Below are positions 16,712 to 25,005 of a stretch of 64,000 nucleotides of DNA, one piece after another (the first letter of the stretch is position 1; each line of letters begins with the position of its first letter). Where the stretch lies: contig NZ_WBJS01000005.1 of the NCBI RefSeq assembly GCF_009296265.1, positions 186,001 to 250,000 of the forward strand, given 5' to 3'. Made by a program: the position numbers and the translations under genes. A model generated the notes under the pieces. It ran no database searches and was not told the origin of the DNA. It saw only the letters and a list, made by a program, of their open reading frames with translations. Source of the stretch: Thioclava sp. JE_KL1. GTDB taxonomy: Bacteria; Pseudomonadota; Alphaproteobacteria; Rhodobacterales; Rhodobacteraceae.

Positions 16712-16775
16712 GCAAAGCGGGGGCGGCGGAAACGCTGCCCCTACGACGCAACATTTGCCCTCTTGTGGGGCCCCG

Positions 16776-16800
16776 CACCGCGCGGCAATCTCGCGCGGTG
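16776..16800 (+). terminator. Intra-operon stem-loop (attenuator-like)
   Basis: A perfect 9-bp stem CACCGCGCG/CGCGCGGTG (16776-16784 with 16792-16800) around a 7-base loop lies between the TRAP binding-protein gene and the ligase gene. There is no strong U-run, so it more likely stabilises the upstream message or lowers read-through than fully terminates. Confidence 0.45.
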
Positions 16801-16821
16801 ATCTTGATCCCGGAGGAACTC

Positions 16822-18186
16822 ATGTCGCGTAAATTATCGTTCGACGCGCTCAAGAAATCGGTCAATGCAGGCGAGGTCGATACGGTCATCGCAGCCCTTG
16901 TGGATATGCAGGGACGGCTTCAGGGCAAGCGGTTCCACGCGGCGCATTTCATCGACAGCGCATGGGAAGAGACCCATTGCTGCAACTACCTGCTGGCGAC
17001 CGACATGGAGATGGTCACCGTGCCGGGCTATGACGCGTCCAGCTGGGAGCGCGGCTACGGCGATTACGTGATGAAACCCGACATGGAGACGTTGCGGCTG
17101 ATCCCGTGGGTTCCGGGCACGGCGCTGGTGATCTGCGATCTGCTCGATCATCATAGCCACGAGCCGATCCCCCATGCGCCGCGCCAGATGCTGAAATCGC
17201 AGCTCAAACGCGCCAAGGACATGGGCTATGACGTGATGATGGCGACCGAGCTGGAATTCTTCCTGTTCGAGGAAAGCTATCCGCAGCTCTTTGATGCGGG
17301 CTATCCCGATCCGACCCCGGTCGCGCGCTACAATGTCGACTATTCGCTGATGGGCAATTCGCGCGCCGAACCGGCGATGCGGGCGATGCGCAACGCGCTC
17401 TATGCGGCGGGCGTGCCGGTCGAATGCTCCAAGGGCGAGGCCGAATGCGGTCAGGAAGAGCTGAACGTGAAATATGCGGGCGGGCTTCAGACCGCTGACA
17501 TGCATGTGCTCGTCAAGCAATGCGCCAAGGAAGTCGCCCAGTCCCACGGGCTCTCGGCGACCTTCATGGCGAAATACCACACCGACAAGGCGGGCTCGTC
17601 GAGCCACGTGCACCAGTCGCTCTGGAAGGGCGGAAAGCCTGCCTTCTTCGACAAGGACGCGCCGAATGGCATGTCCGAGCTGATGCATCAGTTCCTCGCC
17701 GGGCAGCTGACCCATGCGCGCGAGATCACCTATTTCCTCGCGCCCTACACCAACAGCTACAAGCGCTTCTGCGAGGGGCTTTTCGCGCCGACGAAAGCGG
17801 TCTGGTCTCTGGACAACCGCACGGCGGGCTTCCGCATCTGCGGCGAGGGCACGAAATCCATCCGCGTCGAATGCCGCATCGGCGGGGCGGACCTGAACCC
17901 CTATCTGGCCTGCGCGTCGCTTCTCGCGGCGGGGCTGGCCGGGATCGAGGGCGAGATGGACCCGGGGCCGGAAGCCGCAGGCGACATCTACAAGGCGGGC
18001 GAAGTGACCGAGGTGCCGAAATCGCTGACCGAGGCGTTGGGCGCTCTGGAAGGTTCGGACATGCTCAAATCCGCCTTCGGTGAGGACGTGATGGCCCATT
18101 ACGTGCGCGCCGCCCGCTGGGAAATCGAAGAGCAGAACCGAGTTGTGACCGACTGGGAGCGGATGCGCGGTTTCGAACGCGCCTGA
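16822..18186 (+). CDS. Glutamine-synthetase-family ligase, gamma-glutamylpolyamine synthetase-like
   Basis: 454-aa member of the GlnA superfamily. MMATELEFFLFEE (~residue 140) carries the metal-binding Glu pair; KGEAECGQEELNVKYA and KYHTDKAGSSSHVHQSLW supply further metal and ATP ligands; LAPYTNSYKRF and NRTAGFRICG match the glutamate and ATP sites. Length and sequence resemble PuuA/GlnA4-type enzymes that join glutamate to the amino group of an amine, not true glutamine synthetase, which lacks these neighbours. CGGAGGA precedes the ATG at 16822. With the dehydrogenases downstream it suggests a gamma-glutamyl-amine route; the amine is unknown. Confidence 0.85.
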   Translation: MSRKLSFDALKKSVNAGEVDTVIAALVDMQGRLQGKRFHAAHFIDSAWEETHCCNYLLATDMEMVTVPGYDASSWERGYGDYVMKPDMETLRLIPWVPGTALVICDLLDHHSHEPIPHAPRQMLKSQLKRAKDMGYDVMMATELEFFLFEESYPQLFDAGYPDPTPVARYNVDYSLMGNSRAEPAMRAMRNALYAAGVPVECSKGEAECGQEELNVKYAGGLQTADMHVLVKQCAKEVAQSHGLSATFMAKYHTDKAGSSSHVHQSLWKGGKPAFFDKDAPNGMSELMHQFLAGQLTHAREITYFLAPYTNSYKRFCEGLFAPTKAVWSLDNRTAGFRICGEGTKSIRVECRIGGADLNPYLACASLLAAGLAGIEGEMDPGPEAAGDIYKAGEVTEVPKSLTEALGALEGSDMLKSAFGEDVMAHYVRAARWEIEEQNRVVTDWERMRGFERA

Positions 18187-18227
18187 GTTTTGACAGACCC
18201 GCGGGGCCCTACACCCCGCAAGGAGAC

Positions 18228-19619
18228 ATGATGACCAAGACCCTGAAATGTATCTCGCCCGTCGACGGGCAGGTCTATGCCGAACGCGAGGCGCTGAGCG
18301 CCTCCGACGCGCAGGCGCTGGCCGCGAGCCTTCGCGCCGCGCAGCCCGCATGGGCCGAACGTCCGCTGTCGGAGCGTATCGCGCTCGTCGAGGCGGGCAT
18401 CACCAAGCTCAACGAGATGAAGGATCTCGTGGTCGAGGAGCTTGCGTGGCAGATGGGCCGGCCGACCCGCTATGGCGGTGAATTCGGCGGCATGAACGAG
18501 CGCGCGGGCTACATGGCCTCGATCGCTGAAGAGGCGCTCGCCCCGATGGTGGTCGAGCAGAGCGACAGCTTCCTGCGCCAGATCGCGCGCGAGCCTGTCG
18601 GCGTCGTCTTCATCATCGCGCCGTGGAACTACCCCTATATGACGGTGATCAACTCGCTGGTCCCGGCCCTGATCGCGGGCAACACGGTGATGCTGAAGCA
18701 CGCCACGCAGACGATGCTGGTGGGCGAACGTATCGCCGAAGCCTTCCACGCGGCGGGCGTGCCGCAGGACGTGTTCCAGAACGTCTACCTCACGCATGAG
18801 ACCTCGGAAGAGCTGATGGGCGCGAAGGCGTTCGATTTCGTCAACTTCACCGGCTCGGTCGGTGGCGGTCGCGCGGTGGAGCGCGCGCTGGCGGGCACCT
18901 TCACCGGGCTGGGCCTCGAGCTGGGCGGCAAGGATCCGGGCTATGTCGCGGCGGATGCCGATCTGGACGCGGCGGTCGACGGGCTGATGGACGGCGCGCT
19001 GTTCAACGCGGGCCAGTGCTGCTGCGGGATCGAGCGGATCTACGTCCATGCGAGCCTCTACGACGCCTTCGTCGAAAAGGCCGCAGCCTGGGCGAGCAAG
19101 CTGACCCTCGGCAATCCGTTCGAGCCGGAAACGACGCTCGGCCCGATGGCCAATAAGCGCTTCGCCGAAGTGGTGCGCGGCCAGATCGAGGATGCGATCA
19201 CCGATGGCGCCAAGCCGCTGCTCGACCCCGAGCGGTTCCCGGCGGACGACGGTGGCGCCTATCTCGCGCCGCAGATCCTCGTCGATGTGAACCACGAGAT
19301 GCGCGTGATGCGCGAAGAAAGCTTCGGTCCTGTCGTCGGCATCATGCCGGTGAAGGATGACGAGGAAGCCATCGCCGCGATGAACGATTGCGACTACGGG
19401 CTGACCTGCTCGATCTGGACCGCCGATCCCGCCCGCGCCGAGGCGATGGGCAAGCGGCTGCAGACCGGCACTGTCTTCATGAATCGCTGCGACTATCTCG
19501 ACCCGGCGCTGTGCTGGACCGGCTGCAAGGAAACGGGCCGTGGCGGCTCGCTTTCGGTGCTGGGCTATCACGCGCTGACGCGTCCGAAATCCTACCATCT
19601 CAAGAAGGTGACGAAATGA
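18228..19619 (+). CDS. Aldehyde dehydrogenase family protein
   Basis: 463-aa NAD(P)-dependent aldehyde dehydrogenase. Conserved elements in order are APWNYPYMTVINSL, FVNFTGSVGGGRAVE (cofactor glycines), LELGGKDPGYV with the general-base Glu, FNAGQCCCGIERIYV with the catalytic Cys, and MREESFGPVVGIMPV. AAGGAG lies four bases before two adjacent ATG codons (18228 and 18231). Its stop overlaps the alcohol dehydrogenase ATG by four bases, so the two oxidoreductases are made together. Likely role here: oxidising a (gamma-glutamyl-)aminoaldehyde to the acid. The exact substrate is not determinable. Confidence 0.92.
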   Translation: MMTKTLKCISPVDGQVYAEREALSASDAQALAASLRAAQPAWAERPLSERIALVEAGITKLNEMKDLVVEELAWQMGRPTRYGGEFGGMNERAGYMASIAEEALAPMVVEQSDSFLRQIAREPVGVVFIIAPWNYPYMTVINSLVPALIAGNTVMLKHATQTMLVGERIAEAFHAAGVPQDVFQNVYLTHETSEELMGAKAFDFVNFTGSVGGGRAVERALAGTFTGLGLELGGKDPGYVAADADLDAAVDGLMDGALFNAGQCCCGIERIYVHASLYDAFVEKAAAWASKLTLGNPFEPETTLGPMANKRFAEVVRGQIEDAITDGAKPLLDPERFPADDGGAYLAPQILVDVNHEMRVMREESFGPVVGIMPVKDDEEAIAAMNDCDYGLTCSIWTADPARAEAMGKRLQTGTVFMNRCDYLDPALCWTGCKETGRGGSLSVLGYHALTRPKSYHLKKVTK

Positions 19620-20770
19620 CTGCCCCCACCGCAAACTGGTCCTATCCGACCACGATCAAATTCGGCCCCGGCCGGATTTCGGAACTGGCCGATCACTGCA
19701 AATCCGTGGGTATCGCGAAGCCGCTTCTGGTGACCGACAAGGCGCTGGCGGCGCTGCCGATCACCGCCGGGGCGCTCGACGTGCTGGACGGCGCGGGCCT
19801 TGGCCGCGCTGTGTTCTCCGAGGTCGACCCGAACCCGAACGAGGGCAACATGGCCGCCGGGATCGAGGTCTATAAGGCGGGCGGTCATGACGGAGTGATC
19901 TGCTTCGGCGGCGGCTCCGCGCTCGATCTGGGCAAAATGATCGCGCTGATGGCCGGGCAGGACGCTTCGCTGAGCGTCTGGGATCTGGAGGATATCGGCG
20001 ACTGGTGGACGCGTGCCAATGGCGATGTGATCGCGCCGATCATCGCGGTGCCGACGACGGCCGGGACCGGCTCGGAGGTCGGGCGCGCAGGCGTTTTGAC
20101 CAATTCCGAGACCCACAAGAAGAAGATCATCTTCCATCCCAAACTGATGCCCGCGATCACGATCTGCGATCCGGAGCTGACGGTCGGCATGCCGCCCTTC
20201 ATCACGGCGGGCACTGGGATGGATGCGCTGGCGCATTGCCTCGAGGCGTTCTGTAGCCCGCATTACCACCCGATGAGCCAGGGGATCGCGCTCGAAGGGA
20301 TGCGGCTGGTGTTCGAGAACCTGCCGCGCGCCTATACGACGCCGGACGATCTGGAGGCGCGCGCCAACATGATGTCGGCAGCGGCGATGGGGGCGGTGGC
20401 GTTCCAGAAGGGCCTCGGCGCGATCCACTCGCTCAGCCACCCGGTCGGCGCGGTCTACGGCACCCATCACGGCACGACCAATGCCTGCGTGATGCCGATG
20501 GTGCTCGACTTCAACCGCGCCACCATCGAGGAGCGGATCAACCGCGCGGCGGCGTATCTGGGCATCGCGGGCGGCTTCGAGGGCTTCAAGGCCCGGATCG
20601 AGAGCCTGCGCACCGAATTGTCCATCCCGGCGAACCTGACCGAGATGGGCGTGAAGCGCGAAGATCTCGACATGCTGGTCGAGATGGCGCTGGAAGATCC
20701 GTCCTGTGGCGGCAACCCGGTCGAGATGACGGCCGAGAATACCCGCGCGCTTTATGAGGCGTGCCTTTGA
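19616..20770 (+). CDS. Iron-containing (group III) alcohol dehydrogenase
   Basis: 384-aa Fe-ADH. The NAD-binding region has CFGGGSALDLGKMIAL; VPTTAGTGSEVGRAGVL follows; metal ligands are visible as the Asp in ICDPELT and histidines in MDALAHCLEAF, SLSHPVGAVYG and GTHHGTTNACV. The start at ATG 19616 overlaps the aldehyde dehydrogenase stop. In this operon it probably oxidises the alcohol to the aldehyde that its neighbour consumes, which would fit an amino-alcohol substrate. Family members also reduce aldehydes, so direction is not certain. Confidence 0.92.
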   Translation: MTAPTANWSYPTTIKFGPGRISELADHCKSVGIAKPLLVTDKALAALPITAGALDVLDGAGLGRAVFSEVDPNPNEGNMAAGIEVYKAGGHDGVICFGGGSALDLGKMIALMAGQDASLSVWDLEDIGDWWTRANGDVIAPIIAVPTTAGTGSEVGRAGVLTNSETHKKKIIFHPKLMPAITICDPELTVGMPPFITAGTGMDALAHCLEAFCSPHYHPMSQGIALEGMRLVFENLPRAYTTPDDLEARANMMSAAAMGAVAFQKGLGAIHSLSHPVGAVYGTHHGTTNACVMPMVLDFNRATIEERINRAAAYLGIAGGFEGFKARIESLRTELSIPANLTEMGVKREDLDMLVEMALEDPSCGGNPVEMTAENTRALYEACL

Positions 20771-20778
20771 CATCGGCG

Positions 20779-20803
20779 CGAGCGGGGGCTGCGCCCTCGC
20801 TCG
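20779..20803 (+). terminator. GC-rich hairpin after the alcohol dehydrogenase gene
   Basis: Arms 20779-20788 and 20794-20803 (CGAGCGGGGG/CCCTCGCTCG) pair over 10 positions with one G-U around a 5-base loop. There is no following T-run, so Rho-independent activity is doubtful, but the position just after the operon's last dehydrogenase fits a transcript end. Confidence 0.5.
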
Positions 20804-20868
20804 TTGGCGCGGCTCACGCGTCTGTAACTAGTGTTGATGAGGAATTTTGCTTCAACATCTGTACTGCC

Positions 20869-20883
20869 AAAAATCTGTTACAA
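20869..20883 (-). promoter_or_regulatory. Second copy of the candidate RpiR operator
   Basis: On the minus strand this reads TTGTAACAGATTTTT, matching 14 of 15 positions of TTGTAACAGAATTTT at 12918-12932 beside the rpiR-type gene. It lies 126 bases upstream of the ABC binding-protein ATG, in an AT-rich stretch (about 20818-20885) that is the obvious promoter region. A further TGTAAC half-site is at 20823-20828. Function as an operator is inferred from the match alone. Confidence 0.5.
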
Positions 20884-21009
20884 CGCCCGCATAAAGGGTC
20901 GCCGATGCCGGAGCCAACCGGACGGCACAACCGTCGAAAGACAATAGCTCGGGGGAGACAGGACCGCATGAGGCGGCACCGCCCTCCATCAACGGGGAGA
21001 GACCTGAAA

Positions 21010-22116
21010 ATGACCTTCAAGTTCCGTTATCTTGCAGCGGCCAGCGCCATGGCCCTTGCTGCCAGCACCGGCGTCAGCTTCGCCGACAGCATGGATGACC
21101 TCTACGCCGCCGCGAAAGAAGAAGGCAGCCTGACCACGATCGCGCTGCCGCATTCGTGGTGCAACTACGCGGGCGTGATCGACGGCTTCAAGAAGAAGTA
21201 TCCCGGGATCACCGTGAACGAACTGAACCCCGATGCGGGCTCGGCCGACGAACTCGAAGCGATCCGCGCCAACAAGGACAACAAGGGTCCGCAGGCGCCC
21301 GACGTGATCGACGTGGGCCTTTCCTTCGGCCCGGCGGCCAAGGACGAGGGTCTGATCCAGCCCTACAAGGTCTCGACCTGGGACACGATCCCGGACAGCG
21401 CCAAGGATGCTGAAGGCTACTGGTATGGCGACTATTACGGCGTGCTGTCGTTCGCGGTGAACAAGGACATCGTCGACAACGTGCCGCAGGACTGGTCGGA
21501 CCTGCTCAAGCCGGAATACGCGAACTCGGTGGCTCTCGCGGGCGATCCGCGCGCCTCGAACCAGGCGATCCTCGGCGTTCTGGCCGCGGGCGTCGCAGCA
21601 GGCGGCGAGCCGGGCAAAGCCTCGGGTGAAGCCGGCCTGAAATACTTCGCCGAGATGAACAAGAACGGCAACTTCGTGCCCGTCATCGGCAAGACCGGGA
21701 CGCTCGCACAGGGCGCGACCCCGATCGTCGTCGAGTGGGACTATAACGCTCTGGCCGGTCGCGACACGCTGAACGGCAACCCGCCGGTCGACGTCGTCGT
21801 GCCGAAATCGGGCGTCGTCGCCGGTGTCTACGTTCAGGCGATCTCGGCCTACGCGCCGCACCCGAACGCAGCCAAACTCTGGATGGAATACCTCTATTCG
21901 GACGAAGGTCAGCTCGGCTGGCTGGAAGGCTATTGCCACCCGATCCGCTTCAACGATCTGTCGGCCAACGGCAAGGTTCCGCAGAAGATGCTCGACGCGA
22001 TGCCGCCCGCCGAGGGCTATGCCAAGGCTGTTTTCCCGTCGCTCGACGCGCAGGCTGCGAACAAGGAAGTCGTGACCGGCGGCTGGGATAGCGTCGTCGG
22101 CGCGAACGTCCAGTAA
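21010..22116 (+). CDS. ABC transporter substrate-binding protein (PotD/FbpA-like, family 1)
   Basis: 368-aa periplasmic binding protein. A Sec signal peptide (MTFKFRYLAAASAMALAAST, cleavage after SFA near 24) precedes a mature protein opening DSMDDLYAAAKEEGSL, a pattern of the Fe3+/polyamine/phosphonate binding group. WGDYYG-like and DWSDLLKPEY segments match the family. The start ATG 21010 follows GGGGAGAG. It heads its own transcript (permease, permease, ATPase downstream). Polyamine or amino-alcohol uptake is suggested by the neighbouring ligase; iron or another ligand cannot be excluded. Confidence 0.9.
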   Translation: MTFKFRYLAAASAMALAASTGVSFADSMDDLYAAAKEEGSLTTIALPHSWCNYAGVIDGFKKKYPGITVNELNPDAGSADELEAIRANKDNKGPQAPDVIDVGLSFGPAAKDEGLIQPYKVSTWDTIPDSAKDAEGYWYGDYYGVLSFAVNKDIVDNVPQDWSDLLKPEYANSVALAGDPRASNQAILGVLAAGVAAGGEPGKASGEAGLKYFAEMNKNGNFVPVIGKTGTLAQGATPIVVEWDYNALAGRDTLNGNPPVDVVVPKSGVVAGVYVQAISAYAPHPNAAKLWMEYLYSDEGQLGWLEGYCHPIRFNDLSANGKVPQKMLDAMPPAEGYAKAVFPSLDAQAANKEVVTGGWDSVVGANVQ

Positions 22117-22136
22117 CCGAACCCGCATAAGCACAC

Positions 22137-22160
22137 GCCCCGCGCCTGATCGCGCGGGGC
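22137..22160 (+). terminator. Stem-loop between binding-protein and permease genes
   Basis: Perfect 9-bp stem GCCCCGCGC/GCGCGGGGC (22137-22145 with 22152-22160), 6-base loop, followed by GACTTTATTG. Such hairpins after the binding-protein gene of ABC operons commonly give excess binding protein over membrane subunits by partial termination or mRNA protection. Confidence 0.6.
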
Positions 22161-22193
22161 GACTTTATTGAAAATTCTGCAAAGCGAGGCCCG

Positions 22194-23048
22194 ATGCAAA
22201 GCCGCAAGCTGCCGCTGACTTGGGTGGGGATGGTTCCCTTCACGCTCTTCGCGCTTTTGTTCCTGATCGCGCCGACGATGTATATCGTGGTGGGCGCGTT
22301 TAGGACGAGCGACGGGGGCTTCACGCTGTCGAACCTCGTGAACCTGTTTCAACCGACGATCCTCGCGAGCTACTGGATCTCGATCAAGATCAGCCTCGCC
22401 ACCGCGCTTGTAGGCTGCCTGATCGGCTTCGCGCTGGCCGCCGCCGTGACGCTGGGCGGCCTGCCGAACTGGCTGCGCGGTCCGGTGATGACCTTCTCGG
22501 GCGTGGCGTCGAACTTCGCGGGCGTGCCGCTGGCCTTCGCCTTCCTCGCGACGCTGGGACGTCTGGGTCTCGTGACCGTGCTGCTGAAGTCGTGGTTCGG
22601 CTTCAACATCTACACGCATGGCTTCAACCTGCTCAGCTTCTTCGGTCTGACGATCACCTATCTGTTCTTCCAGATTCCGCTGATGGTGCTGATCATCACC
22701 CCGGCGCTGGACGGTCTGAAGCGCGAATGGAAAGAGGCGGCGAGCATCCTCGGCGCGACCGGCTTCCAGTACTGGCGCATTGTCGCGCTGCCGATCCTCT
22801 GGCCCTCGCTGCTCGGCACGCTGGCGCTGCTATTCGCCAATAGCTTCGGCGCGGTGGCGACGGCCTATGCGCTCACCGGCTCGTCGATGTCGATCGTGCC
22901 GATCATGCTTTACGCGCAAATCCGCGGCGACGTGCTGCAGGATCCGCATCTGGGCTACGCGCTGGCCTTCGGGATGATTGTCATCACCGGCCTCGCCAAC
23001 CTCGCCTATGTCTGGCTGCGCGTACGCTCCGAAAGGTGGATGCGATGA
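22194..23048 (+). CDS. ABC transporter permease (PotB-like)
   Basis: 284-aa inner-membrane permease with six predicted spans; the first is PFTLFALLFLIAPTMYIVVG (residues ~14-33). The EAA-type loop appears as REWKEAASILGATGFQYWRI near residue 178. Together with the next gene it forms the heterodimeric pore of a Pot/Fbp-like importer. GCGAGG precedes the ATG. Its stop overlaps the next ATG by four bases. Confidence 0.92.
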   Translation: MQSRKLPLTWVGMVPFTLFALLFLIAPTMYIVVGAFRTSDGGFTLSNLVNLFQPTILASYWISIKISLATALVGCLIGFALAAAVTLGGLPNWLRGPVMTFSGVASNFAGVPLAFAFLATLGRLGLVTVLLKSWFGFNIYTHGFNLLSFFGLTITYLFFQIPLMVLIITPALDGLKREWKEAASILGATGFQYWRIVALPILWPSLLGTLALLFANSFGAVATAYALTGSSMSIVPIMLYAQIRGDVLQDPHLGYALAFGMIVITGLANLAYVWLRVRSERWMR

Positions 23049-23833
23049 AATCCAAGAAACTCTGGTCCTGGCTCGCGCTGGCGTTCGGGGCGCTCTATTT
23101 CGCGCTGCCGCTGCTTGGCACGCTTGAATTCTCGCTGCGGGCGCGGCGCGGGGTCTATTCGCTCGACGCTTACCGCTCGGTGCTGGCCGATCCGCAATTC
23201 CGCGAGACCTTCAGCTACTCCGTCGTGATGGCGATCTTCACGATCCTCGTGGGCGCGCTGATCGTGGTGCCGACCGCCTATTGGGTGCGTCTGAAGTTGC
23301 CGCATTGGCGCCCGGTGGTGGAGTTCATCACGCTTCTGCCGCTGGTGATCCCGCCGATCGTGATCGTCTTCGGCTATATCCGGCTGTATAACACCTCGTC
23401 GATCCTGCCGCTGACCGGCACGACGACGGGCACCAACCTCCTGCTGATGCTGGGCTATGCCACGCTCTCGCTGCCTTACATGTATCGTGCGGTCGATACC
23501 GGACTGCGCACCATCGATGTCGGGACGCTGACCGAAGCCGCGCAGAGCCTCGGCGCCGGGTGGAGCACGATCCTCGCCCGCGTCATCCTGCCGAACGTGC
23601 TGGTCGCGGTGCTCTCGGGCGCCTTCATCACCTTCGCCATCGTCATCGGCGAGTTCGTCCTCGCCTCGCTCCTCAACCGGCCGGCATTCGGCCCCTACAT
23701 GCAGCTGACCGGCGCGAACAAGGCTTACGAGCCTGCCGCGCTTGCGGTGATCGCCTTCTCGATCACCTGGATCTGCATGGGGCTGATCCAACTCGTCACC
23801 CGGTTTTCCAAACATACGAACGCAAAGCGGTAA
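23045..23833 (+). CDS. ABC transporter permease (PotC-like)
   Basis: 262-aa second permease. The N-terminal span is WSWLALAFGALYFALPLLGT, with five more to the C-terminus, and the EAA-type loop reads TLTEAAQSLGAGWSTILARV near residue 165. The start is placed at ATG 23045, overlapping the upstream stop; a GTG nine bases earlier (23036) is an alternative. Only three bases separate it from the ATPase gene. Confidence 0.92.
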   Translation: MKSKKLWSWLALAFGALYFALPLLGTLEFSLRARRGVYSLDAYRSVLADPQFRETFSYSVVMAIFTILVGALIVVPTAYWVRLKLPHWRPVVEFITLLPLVIPPIVIVFGYIRLYNTSSILPLTGTTTGTNLLLMLGYATLSLPYMYRAVDTGLRTIDVGTLTEAAQSLGAGWSTILARVILPNVLVAVLSGAFITFAIVIGEFVLASLLNRPAFGPYMQLTGANKAYEPAALAVIAFSITWICMGLIQLVTRFSKHTNAKR

Positions 23834-23836
23834 CCC

Positions 23837-24895
23837 ATGGCCTCTCTCGAGATCGAACATCTGGAAAAATCCTTCGGCGCGAACCGCGTTGTGAAGGATT
23901 TCAACCTCTCCATCGAAGAGGGTGAATTTATCTCGCTGCTCGGCCCGTCGGGCTGCGGCAAGACGACCGTGCTGCGGATGGTGGCGGGCTTCGAGAGCCC
24001 TTCGGGTGGCGCGATTCGCATCGGTGGGCAGGACGTCACGCATCTGGGGGCGAACCAGCGCAATATCGGCATGGTGTTCCAGGCCTACGCGCTGTTTCCC
24101 AACCTGACGGTCGCGCAGAACGTGGGCTTCGGGCTGCGCGTGGCGAAACGTCCGCGCGCCGAGATCAAGGCCCGTGTGACCGAGATGCTGGAGCTGATCG
24201 GCCTGCCCGATCTGGGCAATCGCTACCCGTTCCAGCTGTCGGGCGGGCAACAGCAGCGCGTGGCGCTGGCCCGCGCGCTCGCGATCCAGCCGCGCGTACT
24301 GCTGCTCGATGAGCCGCTTTCCGCGCTTGATGCGAAGATCCGCGTGAGTCTGCGCGAAGAAATCCGCGACATTCAGCGCCGCCTCGGCATCACCACGATC
24401 TTCGTGACCCACGATCAGGAAGAGGCCCTGTCGATCTCGGATCGGGTGGTGGTGATGAATGGCGGTGTGGCCGAGCAGATCGGCGCGCCTTTCGAGATCT
24501 ACAACCAGCCGAAGACCCGCTTCGTCGCGCAATTCGTGGGCACGCTGAACGCGCTCGAGGCCGAAGTGGCCGATCCGGCGCGCGGCGCTCTGCGCGTCGG
24601 CAATACCGAAGTGATCCTGTCCGAACCCGTCACCGCGGGCCAAGGCACTCCGGTCACGCTGGCCGCGCGGCCCGAAGTTCTGGCGCTGGGTCGCCGCGAG
24701 GGCAATGACACGGTGTTCACGGGGCGGATCGTCGAGACGCATTTCCTCGGCTCGATCCTGCGGGTGCGAATGGAGGTGGAAGGGCAGCTTATCGCGCTCG
24801 ACACGTTCAACCGCCCCGGCAATCCGCCGCCCAAGGTCGGCACCGAGGCCGAGGTCAGCGTGGCGAGCCGCGACCTGCTCGTTCTGGCCGACTGA
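23837..24895 (+). CDS. ABC transporter ATP-binding protein (PotA/FbpC-like)
   Basis: 352-aa ATPase. Walker A GPSGCGKTTVLRMVAG (~residue 36), signature LSGGQQQRVALARAL, Walker B LLLDEPLSALDAKIR and VTHDQEEALSISDR are all present. A ~115-residue C-terminal TOBE-type domain (with TGRIVETHFLGSILRVRME) follows, as in polyamine and ferric importers. Last gene of the ABC operon; a hairpin lies shortly downstream. Confidence 0.94.
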   Translation: MASLEIEHLEKSFGANRVVKDFNLSIEEGEFISLLGPSGCGKTTVLRMVAGFESPSGGAIRIGGQDVTHLGANQRNIGMVFQAYALFPNLTVAQNVGFGLRVAKRPRAEIKARVTEMLELIGLPDLGNRYPFQLSGGQQQRVALARALAIQPRVLLLDEPLSALDAKIRVSLREEIRDIQRRLGITTIFVTHDQEEALSISDRVVVMNGGVAEQIGAPFEIYNQPKTRFVAQFVGTLNALEAEVADPARGALRVGNTEVILSEPVTAGQGTPVTLAARPEVLALGRREGNDTVFTGRIVETHFLGSILRVRMEVEGQLIALDTFNRPGNPPPKVGTEAEVSVASRDLLVLAD

Positions 24896-24926
24896 CGACG
24901 CGAAAACGGGCCCGCACCCCTCTTTT

Positions 24927-24948
24927 CTCCGGGTTTTCGGACCCGGAG
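24927..24948 (+). terminator. Hairpin after the ABC importer operon
   Basis: Perfect 8-bp stem CTCCGGGT/ACCCGGAG (24927-24934 with 24941-24948) around the 6-base loop TTTCGG. The following bases TCCCTTCT are only weakly T-rich, so termination efficiency is uncertain. Confidence 0.5.
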
Positions 24949-25005
24949 TCCCTTCTGCTGCGTTGCCGATAGAACGTTACGTATGACAGGTGCAGAAGGA
25001 TCAAG

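Noticed and set aside
16822-18186. Calling the GlnA-family gene glutamine synthetase for nitrogen assimilation
   Set aside because: Its operon partners (TRAP importer, ALDH, Fe-ADH) and its closer resemblance to gamma-glutamylpolyamine synthetases argue against housekeeping GlnA; no glnB accompanies it.
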